In this document: piece by piece, positions 1 through 11,245 of the stretch
Numbering within the stretch: position 1 is the first letter of the stretch
Layout of the letters: each line of letters begins with the position of its first letter
Assembly (NCBI RefSeq): GCF_037392515.1
Contig: NC_090291.1
Span: 26,956,001 to 27,020,000, forward strand
Direction: 5' to 3'
From: Haliotis asinina
Lineage: Eukaryota > Mollusca > Gastropoda > Lepetellida > Haliotidae
Length of the DNA: 64,000 bases
Program-made: the position numbers and the translations under genes
Notes under the pieces: model-generated
The model's database searches: none
Told to the model about the DNA's origin: nothing
The model's input: the letters and a program-made list of their open reading frames with translations, nothing else

Positions 1-51
1 AGTATGCTCTGCTTCTTCTTCTGGCAGCCGGTAACAGAACTCCAACCAGGA
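1..51 (-). CDS. possible internal exon of a minus-strand gene running off the left edge
   Basis: Read on the minus strand, a splice-acceptor-like TCATCAG (AG at 53-52) is followed by 17 open codons to the window edge: SWLEFCYRLPEEEAEHT. The composition (W, F, C, Y, then an acidic run) looks more like protein than the surrounding AT-rich DNA. No family was recognised and the other end is outside the window. It could be chance. Confidence 0.25.
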
Positions 52-328
52 CTGATGACTAAGCACATGCATCACTGTGATGAACATTTCACATACAAAC
101 ATTTCGTATTCATTCTGATTCTGGAAACATCCTCCATGCTATAAAATACATTGACATTTAACCTCAGTGTAATGTGGAAGAGATACATAGTGAATCATTT
201 GGATTATGCTAATGACATCTAGCAATCAAGTCAGGTTGGAAATAAAACTCCTAAAATAGCGATGTAAACTGCTTTTATACACATCTGTACCGCAAATTAA
301 AAACTAGAAGAGACCTGAAACATGCTTG

Positions 329-455
329 GAGTGAGTGAGTTCAGTTTTACGCCACACTCAGCAATATTCCAGCTAAATGGTGGCGGTCTGCAAATAAACA
401 AGTCTGGACCAGACAATCCAGAGATCAACAGCATGAGCAATGATCTGCACAATTG
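329..455 (+). repeat. abalone-type SINE, 3' truncated
   Basis: The copy starts with GAGTGAGTGAG, then carries the CACTCAGCAATATTCC block and the CTGGACCAGACAATCCAG block shared with the other copies. It stops after CACAATTGG, so the distal half is missing. The downstream flank has its own direct duplication. Confidence 0.8.
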
Positions 456-457
456 GA

Positions 458-748
458 AACATGGGCAGTGTGTTCAGCCTTTCATCACAACATGCATGAG
501 GAATGGATGGATATGTATCAAAGAGTAATGGCACATGGAGCGCTAAGGGTCTCCAAGGATGCAAAGGGAACGTGGGGGTTTCTGGGGACATTAGGGTGTA
601 CAGGGAATGTCAATAGGTACACAAGGTTTGAAGGATTGATAGTGGGTATCCTCCACCTTTTTGTTTACTTGTGACATGGGCAGTGTGTTCAGCCTTCATC
701 ACAACATGCATGAGGAATGGATGGATATGTATCAAAGAGTAATGGCAT
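458..748 (+). repeat. direct duplication of about 74 bp
   Basis: A segment beginning ACATGGGCAGTGTGTTCAGC occurs at about 459-532 and again at about 675-747, both in plus orientation and almost identical through AAAGAGTAATGGCA. About 140 bp of unrelated sequence separates them. The first copy abuts the truncated SINE. No gene was recognised here. Confidence 0.75.
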
Positions 749-959
749 GAGTGTTAAGCGTATCACCCAAAGCATATTCAAAACTAGTAACTTAATGTCA
801 CATAAACACCATTAAAAACAAGGGAAAAGTTAGCAGTACAGTTTTACCAACTCAAAGTGTATCTTTATAGCATCTACTAGGCCCATGCTGATGATGACCA
901 ACCACAACATCTCCACACAGGCATAAGGACATTGTGCATCTTGATACAGTAATAATCAC

Positions 960-1853
960 CTAATCCTGAATATCTCCTCCTACATACAATGTCCCAATCC
1001 TGGATATCACCTCCTACATACAGAGTCCCAATCCTGGATATCATCTCCTACATACAATGTCCTAATCCTGGATATCACCTCCTACATACAGAGTCCCAAT
1101 CCTGGATATCACCTCCTACATACAATGTCCTAATCCTGGATATCACCTCCTACATACAGAGTCCCAATCCTGGATATCACCTACATACAATGTCCTAATC
1201 CTGGATATCTCCTCCTACATACAATGTCCTAATCCTGGATATCACCTCCTACATACAATGTCCCAGTCCTGGATATCTCCTCCTACATACAATGTCCCAA
1301 TCCTGGATATCACCTCCTACAGAGTCCTAATCCTGGATATCACTCCTACATACAATGTCCTAATCCTGGATATCACCTCCTACATACAGAGTCCCAATCC
1401 TGGATATCACCTACATACAATGTCCTAATCCTGGATATCTCCTCCTACATACAATGTCCTAATCCTGGATATCACCTACATACAATGTCCTAATCCTGGA
1501 TATCTCCTCCTACATACAATGTCCTAATCCTGGATATCACCTACATACAATGTCCTAATCCTGGATATCTCCTCCTACATACAATGTCCTAATCCTGGAT
1601 ATCACCTCCTACATACAATGTCTCAATCCTGGATATCTCCTCCTACATAGAATGTCCCAATCCTGGATATCACCTCCTACATACAGAGTCCTAATCCTGG
1701 ATATCACTCCTACATACAATGTCCTAATCCTGGATATTACCTCCTACATACAGAGTCCCAATCCTGGATATCTCCTCCTACATACAATGTCCCAATCCTG
1801 GATATCACCTCCTACATACAATGTCCCAATCCTGGATATCTCCTCCTACATAC
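960..1853. repeat. 34-bp minisatellite (about 27 units)
   Basis: Tandem units read approximately TCCTACATACAATGTCCCAA then TCCTGGATATCACC. Variants are GTCCC/GTCCT, AATG/GAGT and ATCACC/ATCTCC. Several units are shortened to about 31 bp or less by loss of part of the CTCCTACATA segment. The right end is the insertion point of the fold-back element at 1854. One degenerate unit (about 2665-2700) survives beyond that element. Confidence 0.92.
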
Positions 1854-2664
1854 CACAGGCAAACTGTGGCGCAAATGTGGTTGCGCAGCGTAGAGAAAAT
1901 GACCAGTCTTCATATATGCGAGCGAAGCGAGCAAAGGTTGGCAACACACTTCCCTCCCTTCGGTTCAAAAAGTATTTTTCGTGTCAAAATAAAATATCAC
2001 CACCATCAAAGGTACACTCCCTTTCCTCATTAGGTTGTGCTCTCTGATTTCCAACCCCATATTTAATAGTTACTCATGTGAAATATGTTTTATTCAACAT
2101 TTTAAGCGCAACTCATGGTTGCTGGTTAAACGGAGTGAAGGAACAAGAATATGCAGAAATTATAAAGATATACCATATTGCCTAATTTTATCATGATTCT
2201 GGTGGAATGTATTTGTCTTAAGTGTCGGCGTTGTCAGATCTTTTGTAACATTTATTCTACAATAAACACACTTCTGGCGTAGCGGACGTATGAAGCATGG
2301 GAGGTAACTCTTTATGTATTCCATACGGAATAATAACTTGTTCCTTCACTGCTTTGAACCGGAAGCTGGAAGGGGTAATGAAGGCGAAGAAAGGTCTGAT
2401 ATACCACGAGTGACGCTTAAAATGTTGAATAAAACATATTACACGTGAGTAATTGTTAAATATGGCGTTGGGAATCTGAGATCACAACCTAGTCAGGAAT
2501 TTGGAGTGTACCTTTCATGGTGGCGATATTTCATTTTGACACAAAAGATACTTTTTGAACCGAGGCGAGGGAAGTGTGTTGCCAACCTTTGCTCGCAGAC
2601 ATATATGAAGACTGGTCATATTCTCCACGCTGCGCAACCCCACATGCGCTACAGCTTGCCTCTG
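1854..2664. mobile_element. fold-back / long-TIR non-autonomous DNA transposon
   Basis: Left arm about 1854-2147 and right arm about 2337-2664 are inverted copies of each other. Both contain GTTGCGCAGCGT, GACCAGTCTTCATATATG, AGGTTGGCAACACACTTCCC and ATATGTTTTATTCAACATTT in matching order. The right arm has about 80 bp extra near the inner end and a 190-bp spacer separates the arms. The ends read CACAGGC...GCCTCTG and are flanked by direct TACATAC repeats (1847-1853 and 2665-2671), a likely 7-8 bp target duplication. No transposase is encoded. A hAT-like origin is possible but not proven. Confidence 0.8.
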
Positions 2665-2888
2665 TACATACAGAGTCCCAGTTCTGGATATAATCTTGGA
2701 TGTCATGCAAGTACAAGACATCAGTGGTGCTTAGCTGGCCCCTAGATACTCATACAGGGTTGTTATCAATCCCTTCTATGTTATATAAACAGTTAGTACA
2801 GATATTTAACAACCAAGGATTTTTTAATCACGAGGCAATTCTTTGGAACATTTCTAATAAGAAAGGTAAAAAGCAAGTCCTTAACCTG

Positions 2889-3052
2889 AGTGAGTGAGTT
2901 TAGTTTTACATCGCTTCAAACAATATTCCAGCAATGTCATGTCGGAGGAGACAAGAAATGGGCTTCACATATTGTGCTCCTGTAGGGAATCAAACCCTGA
3001 TCTTCAGTGTGATGGGTGATGCCTTATCCAATAGGCAACCTGACCATCCCTC
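2889..3052 (+). repeat. second SINE family (same head, different body)
   Basis: It begins GAGTGAGTGAGTTTAGTTTT like the main SINE, but then diverges: TTCACATATTGTGCTCC and GGGAATCAAACCCTGATCTT, ending near GGCAACCTGACCATCCC. The GGGAATCAAACCC segment looks like the reverse complement of a tRNA T-arm, suggesting a tRNA-related body. Confidence 0.6.
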
Positions 3053-5307
3053 CTGAACATGATTAAACAAACATAGACAACTAGAATCAATACACTAGAA
3101 GTTTTTCATGAATGATTCAAACATTACAAAGTTTGACTTTCTTTGTTCTCATGTGTACTCAGTACTACTTATTGTTACTATGTGACAGCATGCTCACTCT
3201 GCTCTTCCTAGCTTGACATCTCATACCTGTCCTTTCATCTGGAGACAGAGTGTACACTTGCACAGAAGGTTGTGTACTTCAAGATCCTAACACCCAGTCT
3301 CTCACTAACTTTACACTTGCTACAGTAAACATGTTTACCAGGTCAAACTGGGTCATAGTAAGACATATGTCATTACTTATTCCACGCATCCTGCACACAA
3401 AGTGTCTTTCACCTTGAAAGCAAAATAAGAAATAGAACACAAGTTGAATACAGCACATGCCATGTAAATACAACCCACAGACATCCCACTGCCAGAGTTA
3501 GTTGTGTTAGTTAACAAAGACATGCTTACCCACCAGCAGTCACTGCCCTGCAAACAGTCCACAAACACGGAGTATTATCTCCACTGCTAATTACTTCCAA
3601 TCATATACAGTAGTTTGTCTGGATGCTGGATGATGACTGGTGCAGCTGGGTGCTGCTATACAGCAGCAGCAGCAGCAGCAACAGCAACACGTACAGCCAG
3701 ACACAATCCAGGTCAGCACAGTGAACATGTGGGTGGCACAACACCACCATCAACTATCCACCTACAGAACACTTCAACACAATCCATGTCAGTAACTGTG
3801 ACACTAGCGTCAATAATTGTTCAGCTATTCATGGAATTATGATTGACAGTTGTACACATTCTGAAAGTGTACACTCAGAGCATATTAATCAGGCATATGG
3901 ATATCAAGCTTTCACAACCGCCATTAAATACTTAATGAAAGCAGGATACTCAGTAATTGAACAATCTCTCTCACAATTCCATCTTAGGACTTCACTAGGA
4001 GATATATGACAAGCATATAAGACCTATTCATGTAAGTTGGTTCACACAGTTATCTTCTCAAAGCCTAGGTTGTGGTTAGAAAATGGTTTTGACCAGTATA
4101 GTGAAAACTCTCTTTTTAGCATTGTTTGTTAAATGTGTCAGAAATGATAGAAATGTAAATGTCAGAATCAATAATTCTGCATAAATGTCATATGCCTGGC
4201 AATAGCTGAAAAATAGCTTTGATGTTTATCACACTGACAATTCCCATTGTTTAGAGTTAGTGGATCATGACACCAAATCTAATCAACAGACTGATGTGTT
4301 TCAGCATGCAAGTCCTATCTACACTTCCATGATAGATACACCGATTACTTCTGGTTGGAACACTGCAAGTACTGCTACAAAGTTTCACTACACTGCTACC
4401 ATCTCCACATTACTGCCTATCTCGGTCAGCCAATAATGAGTCAATTTTGTTCCAGCAATCTTACTACAAGCCGTGCTAGTCTACATACTCTTCCTCATAG
4501 GGTGTGGTTGACTAACTACAAGTATGGAATGTGTACTCAGAGAACCTGTGCCAGTCTGTTTGAATGACACAAGAAATATAGCACCGTCCTAACAGTCTGT
4601 CGTACACAAGTATTATTTTTTAAACACTGAACTCATACACTGACTGTTACCACTTCTCTATAAGAAAGACATAGATCCTGAACTTGGAACATGCACTGTC
4701 CTCCGTGACTGTAATCACTTCTCTATACATCCTTGATATCGCCAGGGTATATGTTATGATAAATATCCATTGACTACGGCACGGCTCAACCATTTCATTA
4801 CCTCTCTTTGCTGACTCTTTCATTATCTAGCTGATTAAACATGGCTACACAATTGATATTTTAATCAAAGTTACATACAAAATTGTGTGAAACTGATATA
4901 AACTGTTGATGATTTTACTAGTCAAAGAACTGCCATCAAACCATGGAATAATTCCCATTGTTTCAACAGTTCAAACATTCAATACACATCTGCCCCTGAA
5001 TCTCAAGAAAGTCCAGGCTTCTAGACAACAAAAACACCTACCTCTCTCACCTAAGGTGTTACTACCATGCTTAACCACAGCCATGTGGCAGATGACTTTT
5101 GTACCTACTGTTACTTCGACACATCTGCTTCGAGAATACATATAGCTGTGAAAAGACACAGACAAATATGCTGACATTTTGTATCACCTGCAACATGCTA
5201 CATCAAGCAATATCTGACTTTCTCCAATATTGACTCATCCAGTCTTGCTGCCATTCTTTGAGTTGTCTATCTCAACAATTTATGGAGGGCTCATTTATGA
5301 AGTAACT
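3053..5307. other. region without a recognised gene
   Basis: AT-rich DNA with a short (CAG)n tract at about 3660-3690 and a degenerate duplication around 4640-4720 (CACTTCTCTATA twice). Short open segments with splice-like edges exist on the minus strand (for example about 5060-5150), but none forms a coherent product. Confidence 0.4.
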
Positions 5308-5316
5308 GTGTATTTC
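5308..5316. repeat. target-site duplication of the MULE (left)
   Basis: GTGTATTTC directly precedes the transposon end and is repeated exactly at 7477-7485 after the other end. Nine base pairs is in the normal range for Mutator-like insertions. Confidence 0.92.
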
Positions 5317-5591
5317 GACTCCACCCCGCTAGGCCGTTACCCGCTAGTCCGCGACGGGTAAATGACGTAATTCAGTACCGCTAGCCCGCTAAGCTGCTGT
5401 GCTGTTCTAATAATTTACTCCCTCTGTTACCGCTACAACTGATTAATGCAGACAACACCTCGGATAAGGAAAACTAAATTAAAAGGAACAAAAAAAACAA
5501 AAAAACTAGTCTGTATTATATCACCATTTATTTCACATTTTCACATGACCACTTAACTCCTTTTACATAAGCTTTTATTGACGTTTCAATC

Positions 5592-7040
5592 TCATCTTCG
5601 GTACACACTGTCCATCATGTGTCCAATAGCACCCAAGTACGAAGCCAGGCTATGCTCACATAGCATGTACTCAAGTCCTAATCTTTCAAGGCGATTGTCA
5701 ATGTCATCATAACGTCGGCGACGTCTAGGAGCAGACTGTCCTGACTCCAACTGCAGGACTTGCACATTGGATGAGGCCTCCTCATGAATGAAGAGCTGGA
5801 CAACTTCAAATAGATTGGGATGCGACTTCCCAGCTTTCTTCATGAGACGAGTATGAAATCCTTCAACGTGGTTGTTGGTACGTGGTCCATCATATTTGAA
5901 GTAGTTCCACATGATAAGGGGGTAACTTCCATCCATCCAGGTGCGACGAAAATGTTCGACGAACTCTTCGATACGTTGGGCATTGGGAGTATCACTCTTA
6001 ATGAACATGAACGCATCCTTAACTTGTGTCACCGGCACAAATGGAAGGGCTAACAACATCCTAAACCATTTCCTAACACCTGAATCTGACTGGTAGTGAA
6101 TGGAAAGTCCAATGTTCTGCAGTTTGCGCCATAGACTCTGTGCATAGTGAAAATAACATCCCTTAATCGGAACATTATCAAAAACACCACCAGCTGCTTT
6201 CATCAGTCCAAGTTCAAAGTCTTGCATGATATACAGAGGCTTGAGTTGATAGCCCAGACCACTTGCCTTCTCTTTTAACAAAGAGAAAAATCTATAGTAT
6301 GTTGCACTGCTTTTGTTCGGTAACAACCCGAACACAAGAGGCATCATGACACCCAGGACAAACGCATGTACACTGATGACCTGATAAAACAGCTTGGGCG
6401 ATGTGTCGAAGGTACCATCAACGTGATAGGTGTCGGCTTTCTGAAGTTTCTCTAATCCATCGTTGGAAGCAAAGACGACAATCTTGTCATCACCTGTACC
6501 ATCTTCACCAAGTAGGTAGCGATCTCCCTTCACCGTGCGCGTCCACTCTCCTTCCAAAAGAATTTCCTCTCTAGAGGTCGGCATACTTGGGAATCGCTTT
6601 CTCCTCTCACGGTAGAGCACAGACCTCACATTTGCATACTGTGGTAAAGCTGAAGCTGTCTCTGACGGCGTTGCTTCATCTGACCCCCCTTGCTGCAGAA
6701 GCTTGATCTTCTCCTCTTCGTAGATTACTTGCATGGGCAATGTCTCCTCACGGGCACGTTTTCTCATTCCACTCTTCAACTTTCTAGCTGCGACATCTCC
6801 ATGATCGGGTGGATGTGTGTGACTACTGTCTTCTTTCACCACTACTTCATCTTTGAGAATAAGATAAGCTCCACATTTAGTAGACCTCCGTTTGCCACAA
6901 CACCACCTCAACCCATCTTTCTGAATTTTCGATTTGTAGAAAATATAGTTGTCCAAAACTGCAACCTGGTTTCCTCTAGCACCCGTCACAAATTCAACCT
7001 GTCTTTCCATTATTTCGGATTTCTGACAATATCCGAACAT
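5592..7040 (-). CDS. FLYWCH/MULE transposase, 482 aa, apparently intact
   Basis: This enzyme would cut and join the ends of the surrounding element in the nucleus. Residues about 17-80 form a FLYWCH-type zinc finger: aromatic Y32/F34/Y35, then W46, C48, C56, H74 and H76. A basic linker with KRAR (94-97) may be a nuclear signal. The MULE catalytic domain follows: first aspartate D208 in VDGTF, second D274 in IMQDFE, the family-typical C-x2-H (C295, H298) in CYFH, and glutamate E393 in NNHVEGF. One uninterrupted frame has the usual length for small animal MULEs. The start at 7040 is the first ATG of the frame; M11 is an alternative. A domesticated host gene is unlikely because inverted ends and a target duplication still surround it. 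Confidence 0.93.
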   Translation of the reverse strand: MFGYCQKSEIMERQVEFVTGARGNQVAVLDNYIFYKSKIQKDGLRWCCGKRRSTKCGAYLILKDEVVVKEDSSHTHPPDHGDVAARKLKSGMRKRAREETLPMQVIYEEEKIKLLQQGGSDEATPSETASALPQYANVRSVLYRERRKRFPSMPTSREEILLEGEWTRTVKGDRYLLGEDGTGDDKIVVFASNDGLEKLQKADTYHVDGTFDTSPKLFYQVISVHAFVLGVMMPLVFGLLPNKSSATYYRFFSLLKEKASGLGYQLKPLYIMQDFELGLMKAAGGVFDNVPIKGCYFHYAQSLWRKLQNIGLSIHYQSDSGVRKWFRMLLALPFVPVTQVKDAFMFIKSDTPNAQRIEEFVEHFRRTWMDGSYPLIMWNYFKYDGPRTNNHVEGFHTRLMKKAGKSHPNLFEVVQLFIHEEASSNVQVLQLESGQSAPRRRRRYDDIDNRLERLGLEYMLCEHSLASYLGAIGHMMDSVYRR

Positions 7041-7103
7041 TGCAGCTTTTTAAACCATCTCCATGATTTCTAACAAAACATTGCAGAGTAATGAAAATGA
7101 AAT

Positions 7104-7317
7104 GTACGTAACAAAACATACTCATCTTTACCGGAAATCATAAAAATAACATACCACCCGCCGTAAATTCCATGATAGGGTATCCATTATAACATTGCTG
7201 AGACTGATCTGTACGTAACAAAACATACTCACCTTTACCGGAAATCATAAAAATAACATACCACCCGCCGTAAATTCCATGATAGGGTATCTATTATAAC
7301 ATTGCTGAGACTGATCT
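7104..7317. repeat. 107-bp tandem duplication inside the MULE
   Basis: GTACGTAACAAAACATACTC begins at 7104 and again at 7211. The two copies differ by only a couple of bases (CATC/CACC, CCATT/CTATT). Each contains TACCGGAAATCAT. It lies upstream of the transposase start, where a promoter would be expected. Confidence 0.9.
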
Positions 7318-7485
7318 TACCTAAGAAAACACACTCTACTTACCGTCTATCAAAGCATTGCAGAGTAATGAGATTAGAGTAGGGAGGGAGTAATGAGACT
7401 GGAACAGCCACATCGCGGACTACCGGCACACATAATCAATCGCGGTCTAGCGGGAGCGGACTAGCGGGATGATGCCGTGTATTTC

Positions 7486-9158
7486 CTCTTGGTTCTCAGA
7501 ATTGAGAAACCTATGTGCAAACCATATGAATTAGAGTATAAGATTACTAAAAAGGTTTGCGTATCACTATGTTTTCAATTCATACCTCGATCAAAATATA
7601 TACAGTCAGTTCTTATAACTAAAATGTACAGAAGTAAAATGATATCTAAAATAGTTTCACTGAAAACAAGCATATAAATTAGCAGACAGAAAATACAAAG
7701 TTGATTAACATTCCAGGTAAATATAAGTGTGGTGTGAGGTGTAACTGATAATTGTCTAATTTATACACATAACTTGACATGCCAAAAATGTTAGTAGCCA
7801 ATCAACGGCATCAGAAGGACAGGACAACATCATGTTTATTACACTGTGATGCCACATTTCAGTATAGATTCTTGTACCATTGTCAAGCAAGAGTGAAGCA
7901 CTATAGCACAGAATGAACATATACACATCTAACAGGGATAAACAAAGATTACATAATTGTACACATGAAAGGGATTAACGAAAAACAATGGGTATTTGAT
8001 AATTAATTGACTAACAACTAGAGAAAACTACCTGTTCATGAAGCAAGACAAACTGTATGTAGCTGATAAGATTAACATGAAGAAATGAAATGGGTTTTAC
8101 CCATAGTACTGAAGTGGGGAACAAGCACTAAGTAAGTTGAAATATGACTTCCTGAATAAAAGCTTTCACCGGTCATTTCATGATTGAATGATGACTGAAT
8201 GACATTTAAAGTGAACTTGACATTTGACAAGAACATTAAATATGCTTGGTAGTGGAATAGTTTTGAGGCTGCTATGATTCGAAAATGCTTGGCTTTCCCA
8301 TCAACTGTTCATGAATTTCCTGAAGGTGTTTACATAATGTTGCCTTAATTTCATAAAGAGTTCACCCTTTCTATGCATACACAATGTTACATGGGTTGGG
8401 GTAGGGGCTGTTCAGATGCTCACATACATTTATGTTTCTAACTTCCGAAAGAAACTGTCGCCATTACATTAAAATACAATACATGAAGAGTGCCTCTGAC
8501 AGCAGCATGGCCCATAATAATTTACTGGTCTTAGGATTATGAGTAAAATAATACTCTAGCACAAGTTCTCTCTTGTGAGATTACAATCAATAATCTGTGT
8601 TTGCAATCGGATAACACAACACCATTAAGGAAAGTTGACTGTCAGACAGAGGATGAAAGTTCATGTCATTGATTAATCTGAGAAGACAGATCAAGTTCCT
8701 TAAGTAAATATAGATAGTTCCATCAGGCTGTCCTGTGACTGGGAGATGCGGGATCACCAAATCAATAATAAGAGAATAAATCAAGCTGGGAAATGTATGT
8801 ATAATGCAACAGGTAGATGATGTACTCATGCAGGCACCTGGATGTGTAGTCAGCACAAAATATCAACACAGTCATGACAATCAGCTATAATATCAAAATA
8901 ATCTACACAAATAATCCTAATTTACACAAGTATGATACAACCTACAAATAACTTATTTCCAGTCATGTTATTTAATCTATAAAGACTACATAAAGTATCA
9001 AATCATATGTTTGATTTCATAACATTTCAGCCTCTCATCAAAAAAGCATCAAGAGGGAGGAACCCCAATGAAGGAACAGTTGTGTTCAAAATAGGATATG
9101 TTTTGCAAATAATCCCCATCCCAGATGTAAAGGAACAAAGGTGTTGTTTCAAAAAGAT
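7486..9158. other. region without a recognised gene
   Basis: AT-rich sequence with no coherent coding frame. A 31-bp minus-strand segment at 8032-8062 has a CAG acceptor and a GT donor and is in a compatible phase with the exon-like segment at 13998-14149, but it is too short to stand alone. Confidence 0.4.
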
Positions 9159-9262
9159 GAATGAGTGTAGTTTTACGTACACTCAGCAATATTCCAGCTA
9201 TTTGGCTGAGGTCTGTAAATAATCAAGTCTGGACCAGACAATCCAGTGATCAACATCATGAC
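9159..9262 (+). repeat. abalone-type SINE fragment
   Basis: It carries ACACTCAGCAATATTCCAGC and CTGGACCAGACAATCCAGTG and stops after the ATCAACATCATGA block. A second partial copy lies about 100 bp downstream. Confidence 0.75.
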
Positions 9263-9369
9263 CTGCTAATGCTGAATATTTCTGTTATAGAGAGTAAAAC
9301 ATTCTGAATCATTATTCATAAATCAGTACTGAATACTACTGATACAGTTGGCTGCTTTGTCGTTTAACG

Positions 9370-9558
9370 CTCGTCCAGCTATATGGCAGAGGCCTGTAAA
9401 TAATCAAGTCTGGACCAGACAATCCAGTGATCCATGAGCATTGATCTATGTAAAGAGGATACAATGACAAGTGCCAAATAAATCCACATGTCTGACCACC
9501 CAATCCTGTTGGTCACCTATTACGACAAGCATGGGTTGCTGAAGGCCAGTTCATGGAT
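9370..9558 (+). repeat. abalone-type SINE, 5' truncated
   Basis: The copy begins inside the body at CCAGCTATATGGC and includes CTGGACCAGACAATCCAGTG, GACCACCCAATCCTGTTGG and CATGGGTTGCTGAAGGCC. Confidence 0.78.
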
Positions 9559-10598
9559 CTTCATACGTATTTACTGACATTGCAAATTTACTGACAAATA
9601 GAGAATGATGACATCAAAGCCACACAGAACTTCCAGTCACATTAGTGCCATTCTTGCATTTTGCAGTAAATACAATCTATTTGTTTGGTAATCAAAACTT
9701 TGCTGATACAGCATTCTTTCCCAGAAATATCAATGCCTACACTGAGGATGATTTGTGTGCTAGGTATCATGAATAAATTGTTTGATATCACTATCACATA
9801 TCATGGTGTTTTCTTTCAGATAACATGCCAGTCACTAGACTAACAACTGCCTTTCAAAGAAGTTACACTCGCCAGTCATCTAAGTATCTGAATACACTGA
9901 ACAGATAAATCTTAGTGACGTTTTATAATTTTTGGTCGGGCAGGGGGAGTTGATGACGATTTTTATTGAGTTGCACATACAAGGTGAATGCCTCCTCACT
10001 AATATTATTGCACAAAGTAAGTGACCCCCACTTACAAAATTCACTATAAAACAAAAACAATACGGGTGACACCACCCCCTACCCCACTTGCTTAAAATCA
10101 TCACCACGACCCCTAGCCATAAATTATGAACAGTCCCTTTAAAAAACTTGAACAAATAAGAATCGGGCGCTGTGTAATAATCAGAGCAGCCTCCCTTGAA
10201 CATTTGTGTTAAATCTGACAAAAACATATTTGTTTTTACATTAGTGTTGACATTGAGTGACATAATCCTACAGCAACAACTAAAAGTTACTAATGCTTAC
10301 ATAGATGAAACTAATTTTCAGTGAAAACAGAAGATACTATAGAGAACATGTATACATGTATGTTTAATACTGCCGTCTGATTCTGAATTGGTTGAGTCTA
10401 TATTTAAAGTCCAGTTTCAGACTTCACTGTTGTAAACATACTTTGAAACAAAAGAAGTGTTTAAACATTGAAAAGTGACTACAAAAGGCACAAAAAATTC
10501 TGACAAGAAGACAAAGTCATCAATATTCCCTGCAACGGCAAAATATCCTTCATGTATATGTCCACAAGTTATGATTATGCCAAATGTTTTGGTGTGTA
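9559..10598. other. region without a recognised gene
   Basis: No feature supported. A 127-codon minus-strand open frame at 9880-10263 has no recognisable domain, no clean splice context and an unremarkable composition. Confidence 0.4.
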
Positions 10599-10600
10599 TA

Positions 10601-11241
10601 CAGTCGTGCCCCGTTTATCCGAACCCTTGTGGTTTTCTTGAAATCATCTGGATAAACAAATTTCCAGATATCTGAACCACTGCAATAAGAACATAATAGG
10701 CCTCGGATATAATCTTTATCTTGAAACTGATGACACATCAACAAACACTTGCTGCTTCAAATTCAGATTTCCTGTTCGATACACTATGTCTAGACTTAAA
10801 CCGTGTTAACCAGCCACGAGAATAAGCGAATTCTGTGATACTCATGCTATCGCTAAAATTATGTGCCTTTTCAATTAACATTTTGTCATTGACGAGCAAA
10901 TTGACACGCCTCAAAATTAACTCAGTGTCAACTTGCTAATTACAGGTAGTTAATCTTCTCACGCTTCAAAGGCTGCTGTCTTTTTTCATGTTAGAGCACA
11001 CAAGGCCAATTGGTATTTGCGTACGAAAACATACTGACAAGAGCTCAGTCATCCAGATATACAAGAAAAAAATGCATATTATTTAGCATTTTGTATGTGA
11101 AAATGACTGTCTGCTTACAGAATCCGAATTTCTGAATAAGTGAGTGATTCTACAATGTTGGGGTGAATTCATTTTATGGAATTTTCGTTCAGAAAGCAAG
11201 TTTTCCATTTATCTGAGGTTCTGATAAACAGGGCATGACTG
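10601..11241. mobile_element. pogo/Tigger-like non-autonomous element, 641 bp
   Basis: The left end CAGTCGTGCCCCGTTTATCC matches the inverted right end CAGTCATGCCCTGTTTATC, and both are flanked by TA (10599-10600 and 11242-11243). TA duplication with CAGT...CCCGTTTAT ends is typical of the pogo branch of Tc1/mariner. No transposase frame remains. Confidence 0.72.
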
Positions 11242-11245
11242 TATA

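Larger units (their letters stand above)
5317..7476. mobile_element. complete Mutator-like DNA transposon (MULE), 2,160 bp
   Basis: The element is bounded by a perfect 9-bp duplication. Its terminal inverted repeats are about 35-39 bp, read inward from each end. Both hold CCCGCTAG, then CCG, then a second CCCGCTAG, then CCGCGA; a further CCGCTAG-CCCGC motif lies just inside the left end. The only large gene inside is the minus-strand transposase at 5592-7040. A 107-bp tandem duplication (7104-7317) lies between the transposase start and the right end. Intact ends, intact gene and identical flanks point to a recent insertion. Confidence 0.93.

Noticed and set aside
960-1853. CRISPR-like array
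   Set aside because: Units are contiguous with no unique spacers and the context is an animal genome; it is a minisatellite.
4355-5150. Multi-exon minus-strand gene
   Set aside because: Segments can be joined in phase on paper, but donors are weak, part lies in a degenerate duplication, and the product resembles nothing known.
5592-7040. Domesticated FLYWCH host gene
   Set aside because: Inverted ends and an exact 9-bp duplication show it still belongs to a transposon.
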